From: Streptomyces sp. NBC_01445
GTDB taxonomy: Bacteria > Actinomycetota > Actinomycetes > Streptomycetales > Streptomycetaceae
Direction of reading: 5' to 3'
Assembly (NCBI RefSeq): GCF_035918235.1
Contig: NZ_CP109485.1
Coordinates: forward strand, 10,369,346 to 10,433,345
Length of the DNA: 64,000 bases
Part shown: positions 53,736 through 63,592 of the stretch, one piece after another
How positions within the stretch are numbered: position 1 is the first letter of the stretch
How the letters are laid out: every line of letters starts with the position of its first letter
Notes under the pieces: generated by a model
The model's input: the letters and a program-made list of their open reading frames with translations, nothing else
What the model was told of the DNA's origin: nothing
Databases searched by the model: none
Made by a program: the position numbers and the translations under genes

Positions 53736-54737
53736 CTACTGGGCCGCAACGCCTGCCGGGTGGCACCGCCGCGCCTTGCGCCCGGACCCGCACGGGCACG
53801 GGGCGTTCTTCGCGATGCTGCGCCCGGGGCCTTCGGGGCGCTGGGACGGGCGGCGCACCATGCTGGCGCCGCGGGTGCGCCACCGGGAAAGCGGCGTCGG
53901 AAGGTTGTCCATGTGCTCCAGCAGCCAGGGGCCGACGGCACCGAACGCCTCGTCGTTCGCCTCGTCCGAGAAGCCGCGGATCTCTTGTGCCGTGCCTTTC
54001 AGGAACAGTCCAGCGACCGTGGGGTACTGCTTGCCCTGGAACGCTTTCAGGCCCTGCAGACGGAAGACGTCCTTGGCGAAGGCGGCCCCGGCGACCAGGG
54101 CGGCACCGGTCACCACGTCACCGTCGTCGTGATCGTTCACGCGGTTGAACAGCCGTACCAGCTCGGCTTCCGCGTCGCTCAACGGCAGTTCTTCCTCGTC
54201 TGCGAGGGCCTTGGCGAACCGCTCCCGGACGCCCGCCGCATCGCGATACGAGAAGTCGTCCGCTCGCTGCGCCTGCTCGTAGTGCAGTGTGTAGACTCCC
54301 GGCTGCAGCCCCGACTCGTGCGCGAACACGCCGATGGTCTCGCGGAAGCCGGCGAATCGCATGACCTCCGTGCGGACCGTTCCCTTCCTGGCCTCGTCCC
54401 CCAGCCGCGAGCTGGGGGAGAACAGGAACGGGCAGACCTGTGCCGCATACAGCGCGCACACCTCGTGCACGGGCGCCTCCCCGCTAATCTCGGCAGTCGG
54501 CAACGGCCCGTCCTGCAGGATCACCTGCCAGCGCAGCTCGTCCCCGAACGGCAGGCCGCACACGGCGCACCAGTCGAAGGTCGCAAGCGCCAGCTTGCGC
54601 CGCTCACTGATCGCCCCGAAGTTCACCCCCGCGGCACTGCGCTCCACTGTCGCGATCACCGGGTAACCCCGACGGTCGCGCTTCAAGTGCTGCATGCGGC
54701 ACGGCAGTTCGACCGTCTTCTGTGGTGCGTGAACCAT
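53736..54737 (-). CDS. Protein with N-terminal Cys pair and C-terminal SEC-C motif
   Basis: 333 residues from an ATG at 54737. N-terminal part holds CAVCGLPFG and HEVCALYAAQVC, a likely zinc site. The last 25 residues, KNAPCPCGSGRKARRCH, are a textbook SEC-C zinc motif as at the end of SecA and in many stand-alone proteins that bind ribosomes or phage-related partners. The middle is helical and acidic. It lies 240 bases upstream of the nuclease-helicase operon in the same direction and may belong to the same system. Confidence 0.78.
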   Translation of the reverse strand: MVHAPQKTVELPCRMQHLKRDRRGYPVIATVERSAAGVNFGAISERRKLALATFDWCAVCGLPFGDELRWQVILQDGPLPTAEISGEAPVHEVCALYAAQVCPFLFSPSSRLGDEARKGTVRTEVMRFAGFRETIGVFAHESGLQPGVYTLHYEQAQRADDFSYRDAAGVRERFAKALADEEELPLSDAEAELVRLFNRVNDHDDGDVVTGAALVAGAAFAKDVFRLQGLKAFQGKQYPTVAGLFLKGTAQEIRGFSDEANDEAFGAVGPWLLEHMDNLPTPLSRWRTRGASMVRRPSQRPEGPGRSIAKNAPCPCGSGRKARRCHPAGVAAQ

Positions 54738-55360
54738 GATCTTTCCCCCTGGTGCTCACTGACGTGACGCACTGGCGCTGCGTCGAAAGGAGGAAACGCC
54801 GTGTCACTTGAGTCAAGAAGCGCCCCGGAAGAACCAGGGCGCTCTGCCGTGCACGGTGTTTCCCGCCTGCCAGCCCGCAGGGCCTGGCCGACCCCGCAGC
54901 TGCCGTGGCAGCGCGACGCCCTGCAAGGGGCCGCACACTCCGGCGTCACGAAGTGAACACGACTCCTTCACGTTCTGTCCACTGGCGCACACCGCCCCCA
55001 GCCGTACGTCCACCCCACAGGGGAAGACCGATGCGCCCCCATCGGAGCCACACCAGCATCCAGACTCACGGCCGTTGCCCCGTCCCGCTCCAGTCCGGAC
55101 ACCGGATCAAACGACGCCGAGCACAACGCGTCAAAGCACACCAAGCCGGAACGCTTCGCGCACTGCGCGCACCACGCACACGTCACCAGACGGCAGGACG
55201 ACGAGCCGAGCGACGGCGTGTTGACCAGACCGCACAAGAACTCGGCGCCAGCGGCCAACACCGGCCCCGCACTGGATACAGGGGAAGGGCCCGGGGGCAG
55301 GGCTCAAGACGGGGCCCGGGCCGCGGCCAGCACAGCCGCCACGGCACCTGCCGCCGCGCC
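54738..55360. other. Gene-poor interval
   Basis: No convincing gene in 620 bases. A minus-strand frame at 54968-55261 contains CAWCAQCAKRSGLVC, which could be a small zinc protein, but it lacks a ribosome site and the rest looks non-coding. Confidence 0.3.
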
Positions 55361-57037
55361 CTAGCTTGCGGGCTGCGAAGCGGCTGCGGACACGGCTGCG
55401 ACCAGCGGCGACCAGAGAGGATGCGGGCGCCCGGGCACGACGAGATGCGCGGTACGCCGTGCCCGGGTCAACACGACATATAGCAGCCGCGACCCGTCGG
55501 GGAACGGCTCCTGTTCGTAGCCGTAGAACTCGTCCGGCCCCAACAGGAGGATCGTCGTGTCCGCCTCGCGGCCCTTGGTCTGATGAAGGTTCATCACCTG
55601 GACCGGGCGCTGGCGCGGAGACAGGGAGCCCACCAGGGAGTCGTCGCGAAGCCGCAGAAGTTCCGTCGTCACCGCGGCGATGCTCTGCTCACCGCCGAAC
55701 AGACGCAGCGTGCTGCGGGTGCGCGCTGCCGCCTGCTGCCAGGCCTCCCGCCCGCGGGAGGCGCCGATGCGGGCATAGGCTCCGGACACTACATCGGCCA
55801 GCTGACCCAGGCCCGCTTCCGGGCCGCCCCTCGCCGCACGCAGATCGTCCAAGAGCCCCATCAGCCGACGCTCCAGAATCGGGTTCGTGCAGTGCAGCAT
55901 CTGCCCCGCCAGCGGGGGAAGTTGTCGGCCCCGGCGCAGGGCCGCGGTGACGAACACCGCCAGCGTCCTGCGCACCGGGGCGCTGTCATCGCCGAGCGCG
56001 AACTGGATCAGGCTGAGCTGGGCGGCCAGTGCTTCACCGTGCGCCTCGCCGAAGCCGATTTGTTCGTGGGGGAGTTGGGCCTCGGTCAGTGCATCGGACA
56101 GTGTCGTCGTGGCTGCGATGCCATGGGTGAAGACGCTGACGGTGTCCTTCTCGCGCCGGGCCTGCCGGACCAGCTCGAGGACCTCGTCGTGGCCCGTTCC
56201 CCGCAGCACAGGGGTCACACGCAAGCGGCCCGTGCCGGCGGCTTCGGCAACTGCCGGGTCAGCGAAACAGCGGGCGCGGGCAGCTTCGGCCGCCGCCGGC
56301 AGAACGCCACTGGGGTCGCGGTAGCTGGAGGCCGGGAGCTGGATCTTGCAAGCTCCCGGCAGCGCCATGGCGGCGTCGACGCGAGCCGCCGGGCTCACTC
56401 CGGGCTTGAAGCCGCCGTAAATGCTCTGATGCACGTCTCCCAGGAAGATCCGTCGTGCGGACGGCGCGATCAACTGGAGGAAGGTCCACTCGGCGGAGCT
56501 CGTGTCCTGGAACTCGTCGCAGATGACGATGCTGTAGCGCTGCGCGTAGTGAGCCGCGACGGCGGGCAGTCGCAGCAGATCACTCGCGGAGGGGATCAAG
56601 TCGTCGTAGACCAGGCCCGGCGGGGCGCCGGGAACGCGACTGTTGGCGCTGCTCAGCACCGTCTGTGGCGGAGGAAATCCGTGATGTGCGCCGAAGCCCG
56701 TGATGATCCGCCAGGCGAATCCGTGGAACGTCGCGACCTCGAGCCGCGGGCCGAGGCGTCCGATCACGCCCGCCGCCCGATCCATGATCTGTGACACCGC
56801 GGTGCGGGAGAACGACAGGAACAGTGCCCGCGTCCGCGCTGGCATGCTGCTGCGTACCCCCTGCTTCACGAGCTTCTGCCGGACGGCGAGCAACTGCCCG
56901 TCGGCGGCGTGGAGATGCTCACGGGCCGCTGCCACGGCGGTGACCGTTTTCCCGGTGCCGGCCCCTCCCAGCACCACCAGCGCCGGGGCCTGGCTGGAGA
57001 TGACGCTGCGCTGGGCATCGTTCGGCTTGTAGATCAT
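55361..57037 (-). CDS. UvrD-like SF1 helicase (GajB-like)
   Basis: 558 residues from an ATG at 57037 that overlaps the stop of the OLD-type gene (ATGA); upstream in-frame residues belong to that gene's shadow. Walker A LGGAGTGKT (23-31), motif Ia FLSFSRTA, Walker B ICDEFQDTSS (172-181), motif III IFLGDVHQSIYG, motif V NLHQTKGREAD and motif VI YVVLTRARRTAHLV. Shorter than UvrD, as GajB proteins are. Paired with an OLD-type ATPase-TOPRIM nuclease, it matches the two-gene Gabija defence layout. Confidence 0.85.
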   Translation of the reverse strand: MIYKPNDAQRSVISSQAPALVVLGGAGTGKTVTAVAAAREHLHAADGQLLAVRQKLVKQGVRSSMPARTRALFLSFSRTAVSQIMDRAAGVIGRLGPRLEVATFHGFAWRIITGFGAHHGFPPPQTVLSSANSRVPGAPPGLVYDDLIPSASDLLRLPAVAAHYAQRYSIVICDEFQDTSSAEWTFLQLIAPSARRIFLGDVHQSIYGGFKPGVSPAARVDAAMALPGACKIQLPASSYRDPSGVLPAAAEAARARCFADPAVAEAAGTGRLRVTPVLRGTGHDEVLELVRQARREKDTVSVFTHGIAATTTLSDALTEAQLPHEQIGFGEAHGEALAAQLSLIQFALGDDSAPVRRTLAVFVTAALRRGRQLPPLAGQMLHCTNPILERRLMGLLDDLRAARGGPEAGLGQLADVVSGAYARIGASRGREAWQQAAARTRSTLRLFGGEQSIAAVTTELLRLRDDSLVGSLSPRQRPVQVMNLHQTKGREADTTILLLGPDEFYGYEQEPFPDGSRLLYVVLTRARRTAHLVVPGRPHPLWSPLVAAVSAAASQPAS

Positions 57038-58950
57038 GCTTCGTCTGCCTTGGGTGCATCCCTGGGGACGGCCTGGGGGCGGGGCAGCGAAAGGAGATCG
57101 ACCTGTTCCGGGCCGCGGTAGGCGGCGTTCGCCTGCGCGGCGAGCGTCAGCAGGACCGTCGCGATCACCGGCGGATGCGTCTTCGTCTCGCCGTACAGGG
57201 CGCTCAGGAACTGCTCGTGCAGCCCGTGCTTGTGGAGCACCTTGCACAGGTCGATGACCGCCCGCTCCTCGAGGCGTCCAGCCACCGGGTCAGGAATGCC
57301 ATAGACGGTCAGTGTGGTGCTGGCCTCGGCGATGACGTCCAGGCCGATGCCCTCAAGCATCGCCTGCTCGATCGCCCCCGCAGGCAGCCGCACCACCGCA
57401 TCACACGCCGCTCTGATCTTGTCGAGCTGCCCGCGGGACTGGGCGGTCTCCTTGTCCCGGTCCACGACCGCCAGGACACGAAACCCCAGCTGCCGGGCCA
57501 ACTCGGCAACCCGGGGGATCTGGTCGATGCCTCCGTCCATGCCTGTTCCCGCCGCCACCAGGCGCACGCCGTGCGCCGGCAGCGGCAGCTGCTGGGGCGG
57601 GAAGCGACGGTCCACCATGCTCAGCACCGCAACGTCATGCGGGCCCTCGGTGATGGCGACGGTGGGCGAGCTAAGCGCGGCCAGCAGCTGGGTGTGCAGC
57701 TGACGAAACGCGACCAGCATCTTGCGGTCGGTCGGCAGCGTCAGCTGGTGATGGGTGCGGGTGCCGCCATGGCGGACCAGGCGGACCAACTCGGTCGGTT
57801 CGAAGGCACGCGCCGCCTCGGGACGTCGAGTCGAGAGCCACAACTGCCCCGACTGCGCACGCAGCACGGCAGCGAGGTGTTCCGCCGTCGCCGCATCGAG
57901 CCGGTCACCGAAGTCGTCGACGAGGACGAGCGCGCCCGGCACATTGGCCAGCAGCATTGCCTCGGCCACCGACAACACGGCGCCCGCGGTGCTGCCATGG
58001 CTGGTCAACGGGAGCAGACCGCTGCCGTCGAGGTCGGCCGCAGCCCTCAGACTGCGCAGCAACGCGGCAACAGACCCATCCTCCGCCATGAAGCCCATCT
58101 CCGCAGCGGAGACGGGCCGGTCCCCGAACCGGCCGCCGGTTCCGCCGACTGCCAGCACCGCATCGACAGCCTCGACCACCGCCGGATCGGCCGACAACCG
58201 GGCCACAGCCTCGGCGACCCCATCGCGCAGCACGTCGAACGCGGCCGCAGCCGCCTTGGGATCCCGCTCCTCGAGAATGCGCCGGAACGCCCCACCGGCA
58301 CGCAGCTGCAACGGCGCCGCGGTGTCCAGTACGAGCACCGGCAGAGCCCGGCGCGTGGCAGCAGGAACCCTGGCGAACTGCCCCCGCGCCGGACTGCTGC
58401 GGGCCGGAAAGTACACCAGCGACTCCAGCGACTCGGCCTCGCTGTCATGGGTGAGCCGATACGTCAGACGCACGCACCAGGAAGCATCTGCGGGAACATC
58501 CACGTCCTGGCTCGCACAGCCCGACGGATCTAGCGGCTCCAAGAAGCCGTCGACCAACTGCTGCACATCGGCGTCGAAATCGGTGAGCGTCACCTCAACC
58601 TCCGCACAACGCAGCGCAGGAGACTCGGCGACCGGCTCTTCCTCCGGAGCCTGCTCCGCGGCCGAAGCGGACTCGGATCCGCCGTCCCCGACGTCCGGAT
58701 CCGCGCTCCCCACTTGTTCCGTGTCCGCAGCCTCCTCGGTGCCACTGTCGTCGGTACGGCGCGTGCTGTCGAACAGATCGGTGAGAGCCGCCCCCCGGCC
58801 GGCATCCGGATCCAACACGCGGGCCAGCGCCGCCATGATGTCGGAACGCCCCGCCCGGGGCACCCCCGCCAGCAGCACATGATCCTTGGGGCGCAGATCC
58901 AGCCGCTCCCAGCCCCGAAACCCTGTGATCAACAATCGTGAAGCACGCAC
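57034..58950 (-). CDS. OLD-type ATPase with TOPRIM nuclease domain (GajA-like)
   Basis: 638 residues. An ABC-type N-terminus (LLITGFRGWERLDLRPKDHV) with a P-loop-like LLAGVPRAGRSDIMA in which Arg stands for the usual Lys, an acidic low-complexity insert (about 65-110), a late Walker B-like ALVLVDDFGDRLD (340-352), and a TOPRIM domain with ITEGPHD (E435) and VVDRDKE (D497, D499). These are the parts of OLD-family nucleases such as GajA. In Gabija the ATPase controls DNA cutting and the helicase partner assists. The altered P-loop suggests weak or no ATP hydrolysis, or a diverged subfamily. Confidence 0.78.
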   Translation of the reverse strand: MRASRLLITGFRGWERLDLRPKDHVLLAGVPRAGRSDIMAALARVLDPDAGRGAALTDLFDSTRRTDDSGTEEAADTEQVGSADPDVGDGGSESASAAEQAPEEEPVAESPALRCAEVEVTLTDFDADVQQLVDGFLEPLDPSGCASQDVDVPADASWCVRLTYRLTHDSEAESLESLVYFPARSSPARGQFARVPAATRRALPVLVLDTAAPLQLRAGGAFRRILEERDPKAAAAAFDVLRDGVAEAVARLSADPAVVEAVDAVLAVGGTGGRFGDRPVSAAEMGFMAEDGSVAALLRSLRAAADLDGSGLLPLTSHGSTAGAVLSVAEAMLLANVPGALVLVDDFGDRLDAATAEHLAAVLRAQSGQLWLSTRRPEAARAFEPTELVRLVRHGGTRTHHQLTLPTDRKMLVAFRQLHTQLLAALSSPTVAITEGPHDVAVLSMVDRRFPPQQLPLPAHGVRLVAAGTGMDGGIDQIPRVAELARQLGFRVLAVVDRDKETAQSRGQLDKIRAACDAVVRLPAGAIEQAMLEGIGLDVIAEASTTLTVYGIPDPVAGRLEERAVIDLCKVLHKHGLHEQFLSALYGETKTHPPVIATVLLTLAAQANAAYRGPEQVDLLSLPRPQAVPRDAPKADEA

Positions 58951-59137
58951 ACGCCCATCATCGCCCGACAGAACAGGTGCTGACGAGGCATATGCGTATT
59001 TCCGTGTCTACCGAGATCCGCTGCGCTCCGACCTGCTCTGTCTCGAGCAGAGGCCTGCCGCGGCGGGTCCCCGTCTTCAACGACAACGGCACTGCGGCAG
59101 CCCTCACCCGGCGAGCAGCCGTCGTTACGATCACCGT

Positions 59138-59723
59138 GTGTCCATACAAATGATCACCTACATGATCTCGGCGGCCCTCGCGGTCGTAGGCGTACCCGCG
59201 GTTTACGTGCAGGCCCGCGCAGCCCGCCAGTCGGCAGTGGCCGCGGGACGGGCACAACTCGTGCATGCACGCAGGACAAGCCAGCACGAGGCATGCGTCG
59301 AAGTGCTGACGCGTGCCGACGACTTGAAGCGTTCCTGCGACCACAGCTGGAGCGCCGCATCCTGGCTGCACATGATCTATGAGGACGAGGCCAGCAACGA
59401 GGAGCCGGTCAGGGAGAGAGCCAGGGGACAGCGGGAAGAAGCCGAGCGGCGACATGATGAATCGATCGAACACGCCGATGAGGTGTACGAGCGCCTCCTC
59501 AAGGCGGTTGCTCGCCTGGGAACTGGAAGGCCCCGATCGGCTCATACCCCCAGCATCCCGGCTGGCCGACCTTGGAGACTTGCTGCAATTTCCAGGCCGG
59601 ACCCCGGCTTTCGAAGAGGACGAACCGGTATGGGTGACGGATGACGAGCAACGTCCGTTTGCCTGGGTGACGAATGAATATCAAGTGGCCCGGAGCGCAT
59701 TCGTTCAGAACACCCGAACCTAA
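59138..59723 (+). pseudogene. Small membrane-anchored coiled-coil protein, frameshifted
   Basis: From a GTG at 59138 the frame reads one membrane segment (MITYMISAALAVVGVPAVYV) and a charged helical part (RERARGQREEAERRHDESIE). At about 59500-59512 the sensible frame changes: YERLLKAVA continues as LLAWELEGPDRLIPPASRLA then EDEPVWVTDDEQRPFAWVTN in the +1 frame to 59723. Either a single-base indel has broken the gene or the base call is wrong. Function unknown. Confidence 0.55.
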
Positions 59724-59803
59724 TTCAACAGCCTTTGGCAGCGGGCGCGAGCGCAGGGCCCCGTGATGCGAAACGATGAAGGCCGCTTAGCATTCATCGC
59801 TGG

Positions 59804-60343
59804 TCATGCTTGCGGAGCTGCCTCCGAGGCAGGCCCGACCGGTGGGTGGCCTTCGTATTCCAGCGCTGCGCGTGCCGCCCGGGTGAAAGCGTCCAGCCGA
59901 CGTTCGAAGCGGTACTTCTCGTTGAACGCACGAGATCTTTGGATTCGTGCGCGACCGAGTTCGTTCCTGAAGTTCCTGACCTCGTCGGCGAAGTCGCCTG
60001 CCGCCGTCACCACGGCATCTGGTCCTGCGATGGCTACTGTGGAGCGGCGCTCGCGGATGTTCTCCCAAAGGTCATCGAACTGCTGGTGGAACTCCTCCTC
60101 GCGCCCGTACAGCGCGTCGATCAGATCTTGGCCGGCAGCGACGAACTCCGCGTAAGCCTGCGAGCGGGGCCCGCGTCACTCGGTGAGGCTCTCGAAGCGG
60201 CGTTGGCGGGCTGCTTCTGACTCTTGTGAGGTGAGCTGAAGGCGGGCGGTCCGAAGACCAAACATGCCTGTCGCGACTGCTGTAAGTCCCGTCAGCCCTC
60301 CACCGATTGCCTCTCCGGCCACGGCTGCTGTACCTGCATCCAC
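59804..60343 (-). pseudogene. Small membrane/coiled-coil protein with an in-frame TGA
   Basis: From a GTG at 60343 the frame reads a Gly/Ala-rich hydrophobic start (AVAGEAIGGGLTGLTAVATG) and LQLTSQESEAARQRRFESLT-E, then TGA at 60178-60176, and continues in the same frame as QAYAEFVAAGQDLIDALYGR and DEVRNFRNELGRARIQRSRA to 59804. Both sides look like one helical protein of 179 residues. A CGA to TGA change would explain it. Resembles in plan the neighbouring membrane gene on the other strand. Confidence 0.6.
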
Positions 60344-60698
60344 GCATGATTCTTACCAGAGAACGATGAAGGCGCCCCGGTTTCTCGGTGGGCGACTGCG
60401 GGCGCTTCTCGTGTCCCGCCATCGGCGCGCGCGGTTCAGATCAGCGAAGGCTCAGCACGAGGCCAACTCCCTGCGGAGAGCAGCCGAGCCCCGAACCTCA
60501 GATCCCGCGCGGGACGCCTGGGGTCGAGAGGCGTCAGGTGCAGAACGACGTCGGTGAGGTCGGGTTCCGAGCTGGGCGCTGACAGGTCCCAAAGCCTGGA
60601 AGCCCTCGCTCTGCCCTTTGGCATGGCGAGCTATCCCGTCGGCCAGGCTGTTTGTCAGTAGCTCTCCGTACGATGCCGCCGAAGCGAGTTGCTGAGGG
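60344..60698. other. Gene-poor interval
   Basis: No convincing gene; several frames are open only because of base composition. It separates the leftward helical-protein remnant from the rightward HNH remnant and must hold their promoters. Confidence 0.35.
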
Positions 60699-61480
60699 GT
60701 GGAGATGACAGCGGCCGGACAGGAATTGCTGAGCAAGGACCGGGGGAATCAGCCCCTCTGGGTATGGATCATGGTCTTGATGGCGCACGGGCGCAGCTGT
60801 GTGTACTGCGACGAGCAGCAGGCACAGACCCTTGAGCATGAAGCGCCGTTGGCGGGCAGGGCGGGACGGGACATCTGGTGGAACCTCGTGCCTGCCTGCG
60901 ACCGGTGTAACAGCTGAAAGCAGAAAAGGTCTGCGGTTGAGTGGGCACGTGACATGAAGTTGCACCACGCGTACCCGAAGGCTGGCTTCGCTCGCCATAC
61001 CCTTCCACTCCGGATTGTCGAGGGGATCAACGACCGTGTAGCCCAGGTACAGCGTGAGATACGCGATCCCGCGCGGCGCCAGTGGTTCGAGCACCACTAC
61101 GGGCGAAAGCACAGTCCGCGGTTGCGTCGGCAGAAGCATGAAGAAGTCCAACGGTGCGCGGAAGGGATGGAGCGTTACCCCTATCCGCCGTGGGAGTCAC
61201 GAGAGATCAAACCGGCCACGAGCCGCTGTATGCGCGTGCTGTGCTGCGGCTACCAGCAAGAGGACGCCCACCCGGAGTTCATCACCTTGGCCGAAGCCGA
61301 GCGCGAAGACCTGCGGCGTATGGCGTACGAGAAGGGGTGGTATCTCGGTGATCTGATCGGCAACTTGCTGGATCGGGCTGTCGAGGAATGGCGCCAGTCT
61401 CGGTCGGGTGGTCGCAGCGAGGAGGCATCCGGCGATGTGAACCGCGCCGCCTGCGCCCGCCGCCGACCCACGAACGGCGC
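60699..61480 (+). pseudogene. HNH endonuclease gene with an in-frame TGA
   Basis: Starts at a GTG at 60699 or ATG at 60705. The HNH site is clear: CVYCDEQQAQTLEHEAPLAG and WWNLVPACDRCNS. The next codon is TGA (60915-60917) where relatives have Trp (CNSWKQKR), and the frame continues KQKRSAVEWARDMKLHHAYP and further helical sequence. A TGG to TGA change is the likely cause. The reading frame then runs on into the antisense of the helicase gene with no clean stop near 61480. HNH nucleases nick DNA; this copy would be cut to 72 residues that still hold the Cys/His core. Confidence 0.72.
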
Positions 61481-61483
61481 GTT

Positions 61484-63592
61484 TCACCTGGCGTGGGCTA
61501 GTGCGCACCCCAGACTCGCCGGACGCGTGGCCCCAGCCCGGGTCGATCGCGTCCAACGCGCCCTGGGACGGCTCTCTGAGAGTCCCCACCCTCCCGCAGG
61601 CACCAGCCGGCCCTGTTCGTGCGCGAGAGCAGCCTCCACGGCCTGCCGCGCGGCAGCCCGCTGGTTCTTCAGCCACACCCCAACCGGGAACCCGCCCTCA
61701 CCGACGGCACTGACCGGCGCCAGCAGATGCCCGTGCTCTTGCGCCCAAGCCCGGGCGACGGCGAGGCCTTCATCGAAGGCGCTGTCGTGCGCGTTCCACA
61801 CCATGCCCAGCTTGTCCAACTGCCGTACCCGCTCACCCTCGAGCAGCTCCGCGTTGTAGTACTTGCGCTGATCCGCCAACCACACCCCCAGCGGAAACCG
61901 CGCAGGCGACCAGTCATCCGGCGTCACGTACCGCTGCGGCGCCTGCAGCACCTGCGCTCCGCTCTCCTTGAGGTACTGGATGCAGGCCTGGACGCCGCGC
62001 CGCCAGTAGGCGTTCTCCGGATCGATGATCCGCAGGCGGATGAACTGCGCGATCAACGCCGGATCCCGCGGCGTACTGAACTTCAGCAACTCCGCAGCCG
62101 GCCCACTGACCACCGGCTCGGCAACCTCGCCACCAGCAACATCCGCGCCGCTGTCGCCCTGCTCATCAACGGCGCCTTCGACGACTTCCTCCTGATCCTC
62201 ATCCTGGACCCAACTCCCGCTGCGCACGCGGGGATCAGCGAGCGCCTCGATCGTCTCTGTGTCGTGCGCCCGCAAGGCTCCAAGAACCTTACTGAGGGTG
62301 CCATAGGAATTCGAAACCAGCATTTCCCCGCCTTCTTCGCCTGGACCGAGAAATACCGGAACGACCAAAGTGGCGAGCTTTCCCTCACCGGGCCGGATAC
62401 GCAGAGCACGTCCGACCATTTGCACGATGTCCACCATCGAACCCCGCGCATCCATAAAAGCGACCGCATCACAGCGAGCCGTATCGACCCCTTCCCCCAG
62501 CACCTTCACGGACCCCAGAACCTGAACCGCGGCCTTCACCTCACGACCGTCCGTGCCCGGGATGAAATCCGAGGCGAACTCCTGCAACACGGCCTGCCGG
62601 TGGGAGGGAGGATGCTCGCCATACAGCCACTGCGCCCACACACGCCCCGGCGCTGGGAACCGCTCAGGGTCATCAGCGTGCAACTGCCCAGCAACGGCCG
62701 GCACCCCGGCCGCCATCGCCTCCGCCTCCGCAACCCGACTGTGGAACGTCAGAATCCTGCGCAACTTCTCCTCCACAGCCGCCGTCAGCAGCCCAGTCTG
62801 CAAAGCCGCCAACCGCGCACCCCGCACATGATCAGAACCCAACGGCTCGCCCTGCAGCGCCCGATGGACGTCCTCGTCGCGGATATCCACACAGACGACC
62901 TGATAGGGCGCCACGATCCCGCGCCGGATCGCCTCGGACAGCTTCAACTCATACGCCACCGGCCCGAAGAGCTCGCTGTCCCGATCCATGGAAGCAACCA
63001 TGCGCGGCACCTCACCACCGGCCTCCCACACCCGCGGCGTCGCCGTCATATACAACCGACGATGCGCCGGAATCTGCTGCTGGTCATGCACCGCCGCCCA
63101 CGGCTTACCAGCATCACCACTCGTCCGATGCGCCTCGTCGACCACGACCAGGTCCCAGACCCCAACCCCGGCTCCGTGCGCCCGCTGCAGCGTCCGCAGC
63201 CCCAGCGAGGCGTAGGTAGCAAACACGGTGACCTGCTCCAGGCCCCGCAGCCACAACCGCAACTCCTCCGCGCTGGTCGTGCACGGCACACCCTGACTGT
63301 CCGCGGCACTGAGCGAGCACACCCCCACCATGCCCCCACCACGGCCGCCGGCCCGCCACGCGGCGGCCGTCTGCATCAGCAGATCCAGCGTCGGCACCAA
63401 TACCAACACCCGCCGCGCTTTCAGACGGCGAGCTGCCTCCACCGCCATCAATGTCTTGCCCGACCCAGTTGCAGAGACGACCTGCGCCCGCAGTCCCTGC
63501 GCCGGCATACAGCCATCGGCCGGGGTCTGAAGGGTCCTCAGAATCCCATCGACAGCTTCGACCTGATGTGGAAGAAGTTTCATTGCTGCCAT
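61484..63592 (-). CDS. Telomere-proximal SF2 helicase with helicase-associated repeats
   Basis: 702 residues. Q-motif-like LLPHQVEAVDGIL, Walker A SATGSGKTLMA (40-50), DEAH box VVVDEAHRTSG (150-160), motif III MTATPR, motif VI QMVGRALRI. The C-terminus has helicase-associated repeats: FPLGVWLADQRKYYN and FPVGVWLKNQRAAAR. Helicases of this kind (TtrA type) lie next to telomeres of many Streptomyces linear replicons and have been linked to conjugal transfer. After about residue 665 the frame is off: ALDAIDPGWG, the expected continuation, lies in another frame near 61540-61575, so the C-terminal repeats are truncated by a frameshift. Confidence 0.87.
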   Translation of the reverse strand: MAAMKLLPHQVEAVDGILRTLQTPADGCMPAQGLRAQVVSATGSGKTLMAVEAARRLKARRVLVLVPTLDLLMQTAAAWRAGGRGGGMVGVCSLSAADSQGVPCTTSAEELRLWLRGLEQVTVFATYASLGLRTLQRAHGAGVGVWDLVVVDEAHRTSGDAGKPWAAVHDQQQIPAHRRLYMTATPRVWEAGGEVPRMVASMDRDSELFGPVAYELKLSEAIRRGIVAPYQVVCVDIRDEDVHRALQGEPLGSDHVRGARLAALQTGLLTAAVEEKLRRILTFHSRVAEAEAMAAGVPAVAGQLHADDPERFPAPGRVWAQWLYGEHPPSHRQAVLQEFASDFIPGTDGREVKAAVQVLGSVKVLGEGVDTARCDAVAFMDARGSMVDIVQMVGRALRIRPGEGKLATLVVPVFLGPGEEGGEMLVSNSYGTLSKVLGALRAHDTETIEALADPRVRSGSWVQDEDQEEVVEGAVDEQGDSGADVAGGEVAEPVVSGPAAELLKFSTPRDPALIAQFIRLRIIDPENAYWRRGVQACIQYLKESGAQVLQAPQRYVTPDDWSPARFPLGVWLADQRKYYNAELLEGERVRQLDKLGMVWNAHDSAFDEGLAVARAWAQEHGHLLAPVSAVGEGGFPVGVWLKNQRAAARQAVEAALAHEQGRLVPAGGWGLSESRPRARWTRSTRAGATRPASLGCALAHAR

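Noticed and set aside
54968..55261. Small Cys-rich protein on the minus strand
   Set aside because: Contains CxxC-like spacing but no ribosome site, and the composition outside the Cys stretch is not protein-like.
60176..60917. Selenocysteine or recoded TGA codons
   Set aside because: No SECIS-like hairpin or selenoprotein family evident; the expected residues at the two positions are Arg and Trp, so nonsense mutations are simpler.
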